From: WO2-35-19 sp964365465 | Lineage (GTDB): Bacteria > Patescibacteriota > Minisyncoccia > Phycocordibacterales > WO2-35-19 | Length of the DNA stretch: 27,174 nucleotides | Direction of reading: 5' to 3' | NCBI GenBank assembly: GCA_964365465.1 | Contig: CAYIPT010000009.1 | Location: 1 to 27,174 of the forward strand | Part shown: piece after piece, positions 19,468 to 27,155 of the stretch | How positions within the stretch are numbered: position 1 is the stretch's first letter | Layout of the letters: every line of letters starts with the position of its first letter | Translations under genes and position numbers: made by a program | The notes under the pieces: model-generated | Databases searched by the model: none | What the model saw: only the letters and a program-made list of their open reading frames with translations | Told to the model about the DNA's origin: nothing

Positions 19468-21579
19468 GTGATGAAAAAAACGATTTTTATGCTTCTGCTG
19501 TCGGCCTTTTTAATATTGGGAGCCATAACGCTTTTTTGGTTAAGCTCTTTTAAGGTACCCACTTCCGAATCAATCAGAGAAAGGCGGATTATTGAATCAA
19601 CCAAAATATACGACCGGTCAGGAAAAATACTTTTATACGACACCGGTGACAATATTAGAAGAAGCATAGTTCCCATAGAAGAAATATCAAGATATATTAA
19701 AAACGCCACCATCGCCATAGAAGACAAAGAATTTTACCAACACCACGGTGTAAAACCAACTGCTTTTATAAGAGCCACATTGGTAAACATTTTGTCTTTG
19801 AATTTTAGTCAAGGCGGTTCCACCATCACCCAACAGGTAGTCAAAAATTCTCTGCTCACTTCCGAAAAACTTATTTCCAGAAAAATAAAAGAGTGGGTGT
19901 TGGCCGTTAAATTAGAGCAAGTAGCTGCTAAGGACGAAATTCTTTCTATGTACTTAAATGAAATACCTTATGGGGGAATTATTTACGGAGTGGAGGAGGC
20001 CAGCGAGGCCTTTTTTGGCAAAAAATCCTTCGATGTGACTTTGGCCGAAGCCGCCTATCTAGCCGCCTTGCCAAAAGCGCCGACTTTTTATTCTCCTTAC
20101 GGCCCCAATCGAGACAAACTCGAGGAAAGAAAAAATTTGGTTTTGAGAGAAATGCTCCGCAGTAATTTCATTACTCAGGAAGAATATGATTCGGCCACAA
20201 AAGAAAAAATTTCTTTCATAGCCAAGGGCGACTCCAACATTAAGGCGCCTCATTTTGTTTTTTATATTATTGATCATATAAAAAAGAAATACGGCGACGA
20301 GATTATAAGTAGCGGCGGTTTGCGGGTAATCACTTCCTTAAATTATGATTTACAATCTATGGGTGAAAAAATCGCCCTGGATTACGCTCTGGAAAATAAG
20401 AAAAAATTTGATGCAGAAAATGCGGCCATAGTGGCAATAGATCCTAAAACGGGAGAAATATTAACTATGGTCGGATCTAGAAATTATTTTGACCAAGAAA
20501 TTGATGGGGCATTTAATGTCACCACAGCCAAGAGACAGCCGGGATCAACCATTAAACCATTTGTTTATTCGAAAGCATTTATAAAGGGCTATACACCCGA
20601 AACCGTCGTTTTTGACTTAAAAACCCAATTCTCAACCGCCTGTGCTCCAAACAATTTAACAATGGAAAACGGGTGCTACGCTCCGGATAATTATGACAGT
20701 ATTTTTAGGGGACCGATCACGTTTAGAAGCGCTTTGGCCCAGTCCATAAACATACCTTCTGTAAAGGTTTTATATCTGGCCGGTCTGAGCGAATCAATAA
20801 GATTGGCTAGAGACATGGGCATAGAGTCCCTGACAAACAAAGGCGACTACGGACTGACTCTTGTTCTTGGGGGTGGCGAGGTTACTCCCCTTGAACTGAC
20901 CGGGGCCTATGGAGTTTTTGCCAACAGTGGCGTAAAAACAAATATTTCTCCGGTGATTGAAATAAAAAATAAAAATGGCGAAATTTTGGAAACTCACAAT
21001 TCAAATCCTGTTCAAATATTAAACAAAGAAATAGCTCTAAAAATTTCAAGTATTCTTTCTGATAACGAAGCGCGAGCGCCGTCTTTTGGCCAGACGTCAG
21101 CTTTGTTTTTTCCAAACAGAGATGTGGCCGTCAAAACCGGTACCACCAACGATTACAGGGATGCCTGGATAATGGGCTATACCCCAAACATTGCTGTTGG
21201 TGCCTGGGCCGGCAACAATGCCAATACTCCCATGCAAAAAAAAGTGGCCGGTTTTATCGTCGCCCCCCTGTGGCGAGCTTTTATGGATCAGGTTTTAGCT
21301 AAAATTCCAGACGAACAATTTGAAGAGCCGCTGATTGAAGATAAATCGCAATTAAAACCGGTTCTGCAAGGAATCTGGCAGGGGGGCAAATTTGAAAATA
21401 ATAACACTGCGGTGGTAGGTGGAGTTCATTCAATATTAAATTGGATCAACAAAGACGATCCCCATGGAGAATATCCGAGCGATCCCAATTCAGACCCTCA
21501 ATTTGAACGTTGGGAATACGGCGTCCGCATTTGGGCGCAGGAACACGAGTTGTCTAACGATTTGCCGTATAGGTTATAA
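19468..21579 (+). CDS. class A penicillin-binding protein (PBP1A-type)
   Basis: The 703-aa bifunctional peptidoglycan synthase has an N-terminal membrane anchor (IFMLLLSAFLILGAITLFWL). Its glycosyltransferase domain (about 50-240) has EDKEFYQHHGV and GGSTITQQVVKN, with MYLNEIPYGGIIYG. The transpeptidase domain (about 310-620) has the active-site Ser motif STIK in RQPGSTIKPF, SIN in AQSINIPSV, and KTGTTNDYRDAW. It polymerises and cross-links cell-wall glycan outside the membrane. The start is GTG 19468 or, more likely, ATG 19471. The 45-nt gap to tyrS is shared with its divergent promoter. A palindromic element follows the stop. Confidence 0.95.
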   Translation: MMKKTIFMLLLSAFLILGAITLFWLSSFKVPTSESIRERRIIESTKIYDRSGKILLYDTGDNIRRSIVPIEEISRYIKNATIAIEDKEFYQHHGVKPTAFIRATLVNILSLNFSQGGSTITQQVVKNSLLTSEKLISRKIKEWVLAVKLEQVAAKDEILSMYLNEIPYGGIIYGVEEASEAFFGKKSFDVTLAEAAYLAALPKAPTFYSPYGPNRDKLEERKNLVLREMLRSNFITQEEYDSATKEKISFIAKGDSNIKAPHFVFYIIDHIKKKYGDEIISSGGLRVITSLNYDLQSMGEKIALDYALENKKKFDAENAAIVAIDPKTGEILTMVGSRNYFDQEIDGAFNVTTAKRQPGSTIKPFVYSKAFIKGYTPETVVFDLKTQFSTACAPNNLTMENGCYAPDNYDSIFRGPITFRSALAQSINIPSVKVLYLAGLSESIRLARDMGIESLTNKGDYGLTLVLGGGEVTPLELTGAYGVFANSGVKTNISPVIEIKNKNGEILETHNSNPVQILNKEIALKISSILSDNEARAPSFGQTSALFFPNRDVAVKTGTTNDYRDAWIMGYTPNIAVGAWAGNNANTPMQKKVAGFIVAPLWRAFMDQVLAKIPDEQFEEPLIEDKSQLKPVLQGIWQGGKFENNNTAVVGGVHSILNWINKDDPHGEYPSDPNSDPQFERWEYGVRIWAQEHELSNDLPYRL

Positions 21580-21581
21580 CA

Positions 21582-21666
21582 ACCCCACCCCACTCCACCA
21601 AAGCGGAGTTGCCCCTCACCTTCGCAAGGTGAGGGGCAGATTTCCGTAAGGAAATCGGGGTGGGGT
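21582..21666. repeat. nested palindromic element after the PBP gene
   Basis: The 85-bp element has outer arms ACCCCACCCC / GGGGTGGGGT. They enclose three hairpins: ACTCC/GGAGT; a 12-bp stem with a 3-nt loop (21611-21622/21626-21637); and GATTTCC/GGAAATC with a 4-nt loop. The design matches the tsaE element, with one extra arm. It may double as the PBP terminator. Confidence 0.8.
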
Positions 21667-21688
21667 CGGATGTAGGGTGGGGTCGAAA

Positions 21689-21937
21689 TCAAACAATCTT
21701 CAAAAATATTTTTTGTTGTTTGAGAGAAAATTCAATTTGAGATTGATGCATAAAAATTTCGTTTCTAAAAACCGGATTACAATTTAATTTTAAATTATCC
21801 CCTTTTATTTCCAACATTTCTTTTGTTAATTCCAAACCGGTTTCTTTTTTAATAACATCCAAAATTATGGACAATTTTGTATTATTATCTTTTTCCAAAT
21901 TCAAAAATTTTTGCAAAAATCCGGTGATACTATTCAT
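21689..21937 (-). CDS. small hypothetical protein
   Basis: The 82-aa protein is predicted to have an N-terminal helix (MNSITGFLQKFLNLEKDNN) and a helix-strand pattern with LELTKEMLEIKGDNLKLNCN followed by RNEIFMHQSQIEF. The pattern of a short strand followed by an Asn-Glu-Ile helix loosely recalls DUF721/DciA-like fragments found near dnaA, but this is a weak analogy. It lies at the end of the minus-strand dnaA-dnaN gene series. No membrane helix or catalytic motif is seen. Confidence 0.55.
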   Translation of the reverse strand: MNSITGFLQKFLNLEKDNNTKLSIILDVIKKETGLELTKEMLEIKGDNLKLNCNPVFRNEIFMHQSQIEFSLKQQKIFLKIV

Positions 21938-21982
21938 AATTTTTTAAATATTTCCTAACAAATTTCTATTCACATTCTAAAC

Positions 21983-22010
21983 TTGACACCAAAATTTGTT
22001 TTGTTATACT
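21983..22010 (+). promoter_or_regulatory. consensus plus-strand promoter for a short antisense RNA
   Basis: TTGACA (21983-21988), a 16-nt spacer and TATACT (22005-22010) form a strong promoter reading into the 3' end of the MazF-like gene on the opposite strand. No plus-strand gene follows. Confidence 0.7.
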
Positions 22011-22015
22011 TGTAG

Positions 22016-22465
22016 TCACAAAGTGCCCCGCAAGGGGCTCGAGGAGTCCCGCCTTTTGGCGGGATTTCGATTTTTAAGAAAACTTCTTATTCTTTGCAAT
22101 ACATTCTCAAAATCTGTCTCGGACAAATCATACATTTTTCTTTTTAACCTTTTTAAACTGACTAATTTTAATTGAGCCACTATGATTGAAACCTTTTGGT
22201 TGTTTGGGTCTGTAAAATTATAATAAAAATCAAAATCTTTTTGTTTGGTTGAAAGAGATACTGCCCAAAACATTTTATTATTAAATCTTGAAACTATAGC
22301 AACTGGGCGAGAGAAATTATCACCCGTTCCGTTTTGTTCATAACCAATATTTTTTCCAATAACCCCCATCCACACTTCACCAATCTGAGGAAAATTTTCT
22401 TTTGAATATTCTTCAGCATCAACTCTTTGTTTTTCTTTATTCCAATTATCAAATTCATTTTTCAT
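22016..22465 (-). CDS. MazF/PemK-like toxin family protein
   Basis: The 149-aa protein has the PemK/MazF barrel pattern: an opening strand (PQIGEVWMGVIGKNIGYEQN), SRPVAIVSRFNNKMFWAVSL, and then VAQLKLVSLKRLKRKM before a last helix (FENVLQRIRSFL). Members are usually mRNA-cleaving toxins; no adjacent gene is an obvious antitoxin, so it may be an orphan. The last 18 residues (NPAKRRDSSSPLRGTL at the end) are encoded by the two hairpins of the antisense RNA candidate and look like an added tail. A TAAAAT box (22473-22478) lies 7 nt before the ATG. Confidence 0.75.
   Translation of the reverse strand: MKNEFDNWNKEKQRVDAEEYSKENFPQIGEVWMGVIGKNIGYEQNGTGDNFSRPVAIVSRFNNKMFWAVSLSTKQKDFDFYYNFTDPNNQKVSIIVAQLKLVSLKRLKRKMYDLSETDFENVLQRIRSFLKNRNPAKRRDSSSPLRGTL
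22017..22075 (+). ncRNA. candidate about 60-nt small RNA antisense to the mazF-like 3' end
   Basis: Downstream of the consensus promoter lie two hairpins in a row: GCCCC/GGGGC with loop GCAA (22025-22038), and TCCCGCC/GGCGGGA with loop TTTT (22047-22064). They are followed by TTTCGATTTTT, a standard Rho-independent ending. No start codon or frame is present. The RNA would be fully complementary to the last 50-60 nt of the toxin mRNA. Confidence 0.55.
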
Positions 22466-22486
22466 TTGATATATTTTAACATTTTC

Positions 22487-22530
22487 AGAAACTAAAAACT
22501 AACGGCTCAAACACCGATATTTGGGCCGTT
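22487..22530 (-). terminator. Rho-independent terminator of the 22577-23002 gene
   Basis: On the minus strand AACGGCCCAAA pairs with TTTGAGCCGTT (10 Watson-Crick pairs and a G-U) across 8 nt and is followed by AGTTTTTAG. Confidence 0.7.
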
Positions 22531-22576
22531 GTTTGAAATAAAAATAAACCTCTTACAACAGAGAAAAATTGAAGAA

Positions 22577-23002
22577 CTATAAGCTTCGTCTTGCCTCTAT
22601 AAATCTTTGCATCTCTCCTTCGATACTTTTCCCCCAAGGAAATTCTAATCTGCCCTCCTCCAAATATTTTTTTGATTCCTCAAAAACAGGAATCATAGAG
22701 CTATAAAGATTGATTGAGTTCTTAATCCAATTATATTTTTCAGCCAACGCCCCAGCTTCTCCACCAAGCATCCGTACTTTTTGTTCCATCTGTTCAATAT
22801 CATAAACCCTCCCAAAATAGCTTACATTATCCCTAGCGTAATTTATCCAAAAATCAGCGGTTTCTACCAAAGTTTTTATTTTTTCTTGTTTGGCATCGGG
22901 GGCATTTTCTGCACTAATTTCTTCTTGTTTTTTGGTCTGTTCCTCTGATTCCTCGTTGAGTTGAGGAGGAGGATTAAATGAGTCCATTCCCATATTATTC
23001 AA
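22577..23002 (-). CDS. hypothetical soluble helical protein
   Basis: This product of up to 141 aa has a disordered, Pro/Glu-rich N-terminus (NPPPQLNEESEEQTKKQEEI) and a helical C-terminal half with DIEQMEQKVRMLGGEAGALA and a final FPWGKSIEGEMQRFIEARRS. The upstream start at 23002 is TTG; the ATG at 22993 (MGMDSF) is a better choice. A TATAAT box lies just upstream of both. It has its own terminator and stands downstream of dnaN, which also has one, so it is probably a separate unit. No family is recognised. Confidence 0.6.
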   Translation of the reverse strand: MNNMGMDSFNPPPQLNEESEEQTKKQEEISAENAPDAKQEKIKTLVETADFWINYARDNVSYFGRVYDIEQMEQKVRMLGGEAGALAEKYNWIKNSINLYSSMIPVFEESKKYLEEGRLEFPWGKSIEGEMQRFIEARRSL

Positions 23003-23053
23003 ATTAATTATAATAATCTCATTTTACCCCCCCCACAAAGAAAGGCAAGGGAA

Positions 23054-23099
23054 AACTTGAAGATGACCTTTTGGGGCAGGATCTTCAAAGGTCATCTTC
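23054..23099 (-). terminator. Rho-independent terminator of dnaN
   Basis: A perfect 13-bp stem (GAAGATGACCTTT 23059-23071 / AAAGGTCATCTTC 23087-23099) with a 15-nt loop lies 10 nt past the dnaN stop. On the minus strand it is followed by AAGTTTTCCC. Confidence 0.8.
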
Positions 23100-23109
23100 T
23101 GGGAAAAGA

Positions 23110-24210
23110 TTACCTATTCATCGGCATTACGATATAAAGAAAACTTTTATCGGAGGCGCCGTTGATGGCCAGGGGTTTGCCGACGCCGCCAAAACTCAAA
23201 ACCAAGCTGTCGGAAGGAATGGATTGAACACAGTCAATGATATATTTGCTGTTGAAATTTAATTCAATGCTGTCCCCCTCTGCCACCGCCTTGATTGATT
23301 CCTGGGACTCGCCCACGTCATTATTTTTTGATTCTATGTTCAGCGATTTGTTTTTAACATCTACTTTTAATTTAACTTGATTTAGGGCGTCAGAAAAAAT
23401 ATTTGACGTTTTGATGGAATTTATAAGATCATTTTTTAAGATGGTAACGGTGGTGTTGAAATGTTTTGGTATTATTTGTTTATAATCGGGAAAAGAGCCG
23501 TCTATAATTCTTGATACCAGATACATCCCTTCAATTATAAAAGCGGTTTGATTTTTATCAAAAATAATATCTATATCTCCGTTGTAATCCTCAAATAATT
23601 TTATAATTTCAGAAACATTCCTAAATGGAATAAGGGTCTGGGGAAAATCATCGGGTACCTTGGTGTTTATTTTTTTCTCAGCTAAACGGAAAGAGTCGGT
23701 GGAAACAAAAACTAAATTGTTATCAGATTTATAAACATAAACACTGGAAAGTTCCGGCTTGATATTTGAGTTTGAAGCGCTATACCAAACGGATTTGAAT
23801 CCCGATATTAAATTATGGCAATTTATTTTTATAGGTTTTGAATTTTCCAATTTGGGAATACTTGGAAAATCATCGTGAGATAAGCATTTAATGACCACAG
23901 AATTTTTATTGGAAGATATTTTTAAATTATTTTCTTTGGTTTCAAAAATTAAATTGTTATTTTTAATGGAAGACAATACCCCAAGCAGAATATTGGCTGG
24001 CACCGCAATTATACCCTTTTCCAATGTTTTAACTTTAATTTCCATCTCTAACCCTATATCCAAGTTGGTAGATTTTACAATAAGCCTATTGTCGCTTAAA
24101 ACCTCCAAATAGACACAAGAAAGAACTGGTAGAGTTAAGTGTTTGCTGGCCAGTCGAGAGGCCTTTTGGATAATCGGTTCTATTTTTGATTTATCGCATT
24201 CTATTTTCAT
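23110..24210 (-). CDS. dnaN: DNA polymerase III beta subunit (sliding clamp)
   Basis: The 366-aa protein forms the ring that tethers the replicative polymerase. It has the three repeated clamp folds: the first opens MKIECDKSKIEPIIQKASRL and includes NILLGVLSSIKNNNLIFE; the second contains VSTDSFRLAEKKI; the third ends in the typical clamp C-terminus (SDKSFLYIVMPMNR). Length is normal. It follows dnaA on the same strand with a 197-nt AT-rich gap. No Shine-Dalgarno is evident before the ATG. A strong terminator follows. Confidence 0.97.
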   Translation of the reverse strand: MKIECDKSKIEPIIQKASRLASKHLTLPVLSCVYLEVLSDNRLIVKSTNLDIGLEMEIKVKTLEKGIIAVPANILLGVLSSIKNNNLIFETKENNLKISSNKNSVVIKCLSHDDFPSIPKLENSKPIKINCHNLISGFKSVWYSASNSNIKPELSSVYVYKSDNNLVFVSTDSFRLAEKKINTKVPDDFPQTLIPFRNVSEIIKLFEDYNGDIDIIFDKNQTAFIIEGMYLVSRIIDGSFPDYKQIIPKHFNTTVTILKNDLINSIKTSNIFSDALNQVKLKVDVKNKSLNIESKNNDVGESQESIKAVAEGDSIELNFNSKYIIDCVQSIPSDSLVLSFGGVGKPLAINGASDKSFLYIVMPMNR

Positions 24211-24407
24211 TTTGTTTTTTATTATTAAAAATTTATATATACATGTGGATTGGTGGATTACTTTATTTAGGTATTATTTTAACGCTTTATTTTAATTTTA
24301 GTTTATTAATAAGTGTTTATAAAAAATAATATTTAATTTTTTTGTTTTTTTATTAACTTATTAAAAACACCTATCACCCAACTAATTAACTCATTATTAA
24401 CAACTAA
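24211..24407. promoter_or_regulatory. oriC: dnaA-dnaN intergenic region, candidate replication origin
   Basis: This 197-nt gap is extremely AT-rich with long T and A runs, as expected of a DNA-unwinding element. It holds a near-match to the DnaA box on the minus strand (TGTGGATTG at 24244-24252) followed by GTGGATTA. No perfect TTATCCACA is present, so the assignment rests on position, composition and partial boxes. The dnaN promoter must also lie here. Confidence 0.45.
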
Positions 24408-25751
24408 TTAACCTATAATTGACCTAATTTCTTGAATTTCTCGGCAAAGAATTGAATCAATTTTTATATCCTTTTTTATTTTTTCGCACGAATGAATAAC
24501 GGTGGTATGATCTCGACCGCCAAGTTTCTCCCCTATTGATGGATAAGAGATGCTAAAATCTTCCCTTAAAATATACATTATTATTTGTCTTGGCTTTATA
24601 ACCTCTTTTTTTCTTGTTTTTTCATAAATCATATCTTCGCCTATTTTATAAAAATCGGAAATTATTTTGACCACCTCTTTATAAGATAACAATTTCTTTT
24701 GCTTAATACTGTTTTTAACCAACTCCTTCACCTCATTCAAGGTCAGAGTTTTGTTTTTTGTTTCCGTTTGACAAACTATAATGTTTATTACTCCCTCTAA
24801 ATCCCTTATATTACCTCTGATAGAATCGGCCAAATAATCAACAAGCTCATCGTCTATAAACAAATTAATGCTGGAACACTTGGTTTTTATAATGGCCACT
24901 CTTGATTCATGATCTGGAGCGGGAATATCAATAACCATGCCGGCCGAAAATCTGGATTTCAATCGGTCTTCAAGCCCAGAAATGAAATTCGGGTGCTTGT
25001 CGCTGGAAAAAACAATGTGTTTGTTATTTTCTTTCATTGAATTAAAAAGATGAAACAATTCTTCCTGAGTTTTTTCTTTGCCGGAAAGAAATTGGATATC
25101 ATCCATTATTAAAACATCATATTTTCTATACTTATCCTTAAACTGGGGTATGTTGTTTGCCAGCATTGAAGAAACAAAATCATTCTGGAATTTTTCGGAG
25201 GTTAAATAAAATACTTTTTTGGCGGGGCTAATGGCTTTGACCGCATTGCCTATGGCTTGAATTAAATGGGTTTTGCCGTGTCCGGTGTTGCCGTATACAA
25301 AAAACGGATTATAAGTTATGCCTAAATTTTTTATAACCGCCTGGGCGGCAGCATGGGCCAGTTCATTGAACGGTCCCACCACGAAGGACTCAAAAGTGTA
25401 TCTTGGATTTAGATTATCTTCCTTGTTTACGCAATATTCCGCCAAGGGCAGCTCTCTGGTCGGAGAAGAATTTTTGTTCGGAATATACTGGTTTTTCTGC
25501 TTGCTTTCTTCTTTTATAACATACTCCAGGGCGTGGACCGATTCGGAGGACTGTCTTAAAAGTTTTAATATAAGCTGGTGGAATTTTTTTAAGAGCCATT
25601 CTTGAACAAAAGTGTTGGGCACGCTGAGATAAATTATTCCGTTTTCAAAACCAGAAATTTTTGTTTCTTTGAACCAGGTGGCAAAATTGGCCTTAGAGAC
25701 AGAGGTTTCTATTTCCGCCAAAACATTATTCCAGAGTTCTTTGGTGTCCAT
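24408..25751 (-). CDS. dnaA: chromosomal replication initiator DnaA
   Basis: The 447-aa protein has all four DnaA domains. Domain I (1-85; ELWNNVLAEIETSVSKANF) leads to a short linker. The AAA+ domain has TFESFVVGPFNELAHAAAQA, Walker A GNTGHGKTHLIQA (about 154) and Walker B VLIMDDIQFLSGKEKTQEE. Domain IV has the DNA-binding signature GGRDHTTVIHSCEKI (about 412). It opens oriC with ATP and recruits the helicase. It is divergent from rpmH. A TATAAT box (25759-25764, minus strand) ends 7 nt before the ATG, so the transcript is probably leaderless. Confidence 0.98.
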   Translation of the reverse strand: MDTKELWNNVLAEIETSVSKANFATWFKETKISGFENGIIYLSVPNTFVQEWLLKKFHQLILKLLRQSSESVHALEYVIKEESKQKNQYIPNKNSSPTRELPLAEYCVNKEDNLNPRYTFESFVVGPFNELAHAAAQAVIKNLGITYNPFFVYGNTGHGKTHLIQAIGNAVKAISPAKKVFYLTSEKFQNDFVSSMLANNIPQFKDKYRKYDVLIMDDIQFLSGKEKTQEELFHLFNSMKENNKHIVFSSDKHPNFISGLEDRLKSRFSAGMVIDIPAPDHESRVAIIKTKCSSINLFIDDELVDYLADSIRGNIRDLEGVINIIVCQTETKNKTLTLNEVKELVKNSIKQKKLLSYKEVVKIISDFYKIGEDMIYEKTRKKEVIKPRQIIMYILREDFSISYPSIGEKLGGRDHTTVIHSCEKIKKDIKIDSILCREIQEIRSIIG

Positions 25752-25787
25752 AATCGCTATTATATATTCATTTCTTTTTAAGGGAAC

Positions 25788-25816
25788 TTGTGTTTGTGCC
25801 TAAATATGTTTATAAT
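25788..25816 (+). promoter_or_regulatory. promoter of rpmH-rnpA-yidC
   Basis: TTGTGT (25788-25793), a 17-nt spacer and TATAAT (25811-25816) give a good promoter with a leader of about 40 nt containing AGGAG (25843-25847), 15 nt before the rpmH ATG. This is one of the few leadered genes in the window. Confidence 0.65.
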
Positions 25817-25862
25817 CTGTGAACAAGAAGTTTATAATTTTTAGGAGCTAATTTTTAACACA

Positions 25863-25997
25863 ATGTCAATTACATACCAACCCAAGAAAAGAAAAAGGGC
25901 CAAGTCCCACGGATTCTTGAAACGCAGCAAAAGTGCGGGGGGTTCTAAAGTGTTAAAAAGCCGTCGCCAAAAGGGCCGCCACAGAATATCCGTTTAA
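25863..25997 (+). CDS. rpmH: 50S ribosomal protein L34
   Basis: The short basic protein (44 aa) starts MSITYQPKKRKRAKSHGFLK and ends with RRQKGRHRISV, the standard L34 pattern. It binds 23S rRNA in the large subunit. It is the first gene of the conserved rpmH-rnpA-yidC operon, with rnpA starting 9 nt downstream. Confidence 0.97.
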   Translation: MSITYQPKKRKRAKSHGFLKRSKSAGGSKVLKSRRQKGRHRISV

Positions 25998-26006
25998 CAT
26001 TAACGA

Positions 26007-26342
26007 ATGCTTTCCAAAAATCAAAGAATCCCCAGAAAAATGTTCCCATTGCTGGCAGATGGGGCAAAAGTGTTTAAAAATAACCTTTTTTTGTTGAGAT
26101 TTGTCCCAAACAATGAGCAAAAAAACAGCCGTTTTTGCTTCTCTGTTTCAAAAAAGGTGGCCAAGAGCGCGGTGGTGAGAAATAGAATGAGGCGCTCTGG
26201 TTATAATTTATTAAAAAAACATATTCCTCAAATAAAACCAAACACATTAGCCACCTTTTCTTACCGAGCCGCGCCTAAAAATAATGATGATATAATTAAA
26301 AATCTTGAGTCAATCCTAAAAGAATCAAATTTAATAAAATGA
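26007..26342 (+). CDS. rnpA: ribonuclease P protein component
   Basis: The 111-aa basic protein assists RnpB RNA in tRNA 5' maturation. The family core is FCFSVSKKVAKSAVVRNRMR, containing the RNR signature that contacts the RNA. Length is normal. Its stop overlaps the yidC start (ATGA), so translation is coupled. rnpB is not recognised in the window. Confidence 0.95.
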   Translation: MLSKNQRIPRKMFPLLADGAKVFKNNLFLLRFVPNNEQKNSRFCFSVSKKVAKSAVVRNRMRRSGYNLLKKHIPQIKPNTLATFSYRAAPKNNDDIIKNLESILKESNLIK

Positions 26343-27088
26343 TAGCTTTCTTTAAAACAATAATTTACACCCCTCTTTATAATATCTTAGTCCTTATCTT
26401 GAATATAAGTTGGATTGATGCCGGCATAGCGGCCGTTATTTTGACTGTTTTGGTAAAATTTATCCTCTACCCCGTCGCCAAAAAATCAACTATCACCCAA
26501 GCCAAAATGAAAGAAAAAGAGGGCGAGCTTGCCTTAATTAAAGAAAAATACAAAGACAAGCAGGAACAGGCCGTCAAAACAATGGAATTTTACAAAATCA
26601 ACAACATTAATCCGTTTTCCAGCATTCTAACGGTTCTCATCCAGATTCCCATCATATTTTCCCTTTATTACATATTTTTTAAATCCGGTTTGCCCGTCAT
26701 TGACGCTTCCCTCCTGTATTCATTCGTAAAAGCGCCGGCCTCAGTATCTATGAATTTTTTGGGGTTTATAGATATTTCCCAGAAAAGCGTTGTTTTGGCC
26801 TTTTTGGCGGCCATCACCACTTTTTGGCAGATGCATTTGGCCTCGCCCGCCGTAGCTTCAGCAAAGGCAGGCAAACCCAATCAAGACTTTTCGGCAATTA
26901 TGGCCAAGCAGATGAAATATACAATGCCTATTATCGTCTTTTTTATATCTTGGAAAATATCAGCCATTGTTGCCCTTTATTGGTTTGTCAGCAACCTCGT
27001 GGGCATAGCCCAGGATGTTTATGTAAGGAAGCAACTTTCGACCTCACCCCCAACCCCTCTCCTTGCGAAGGAGAGGGGAGAAAAATAA
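26339..27088 (+). CDS. yidC: YidC/Oxa1-type membrane protein insertase, palindrome-encoded tail
   Basis: The 249-aa insertase has the five-helix core of short YidC proteins. A first helix (ISWIDAGIAAVILTVLVKFI) is followed by the cytoplasmic hairpin KKSTITQAKMKEKEGELALI. Further helices are FSSILTVLIQIPIIFSLYYI, the LGFIDISQKSVVLAFLAAIT segment and ISWKISAIVALYWFVSNLVG. The conserved basic residue within the groove is probably in LVKFILYP. It inserts proteins into the membrane with or without Sec. The last 15 residues (STSPPTPLLAKERGEK) come from a palindromic element copy and use the same frame as the tsaE insert. Confidence 0.95.
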   Translation: MIAFFKTIIYTPLYNILVLILNISWIDAGIAAVILTVLVKFILYPVAKKSTITQAKMKEKEGELALIKEKYKDKQEQAVKTMEFYKINNINPFSSILTVLIQIPIIFSLYYIFFKSGLPVIDASLLYSFVKAPASVSMNFLGFIDISQKSVVLAFLAAITTFWQMHLASPAVASAKAGKPNQDFSAIMAKQMKYTMPIIVFFISWKISAIVALYWFVSNLVGIAQDVYVRKQLSTSPPTPLLAKERGEK

Positions 27089-27098
27089 AAAATTCTCC
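27042..27098. repeat. palindromic element copy at the yidC 3' end
   Basis: The left arm CCTCACCCCCAA (27042-27053) matches the tsaE element. It is followed by an 11-bp hairpin (CCCCTCTCCTT / AAGGAGAGGGG, loop GCG) and a weak AT-rich hairpin (GGAGAA/TTCTCC). No right outer arm is found, so this copy is truncated or decayed. It probably also ends the operon transcript. Confidence 0.7.
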
Positions 27099-27126
27099 TT
27101 ATTTTAGGCCATTTTCTCAATTTTTC

Positions 27127-27155
27127 TTGACTTTTAAGTATGAGTATGATATACT
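27127..27155 (+). promoter_or_regulatory. consensus promoter at right edge
   Basis: TTGACT (27127-27132), a 17-nt spacer and TATACT (27150-27155) form a strong plus-strand promoter. The transcript would start near 27162; a GGTAG/CTACC hairpin at 27160-27174 runs to the edge. What it transcribes lies outside the window. Confidence 0.7.
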
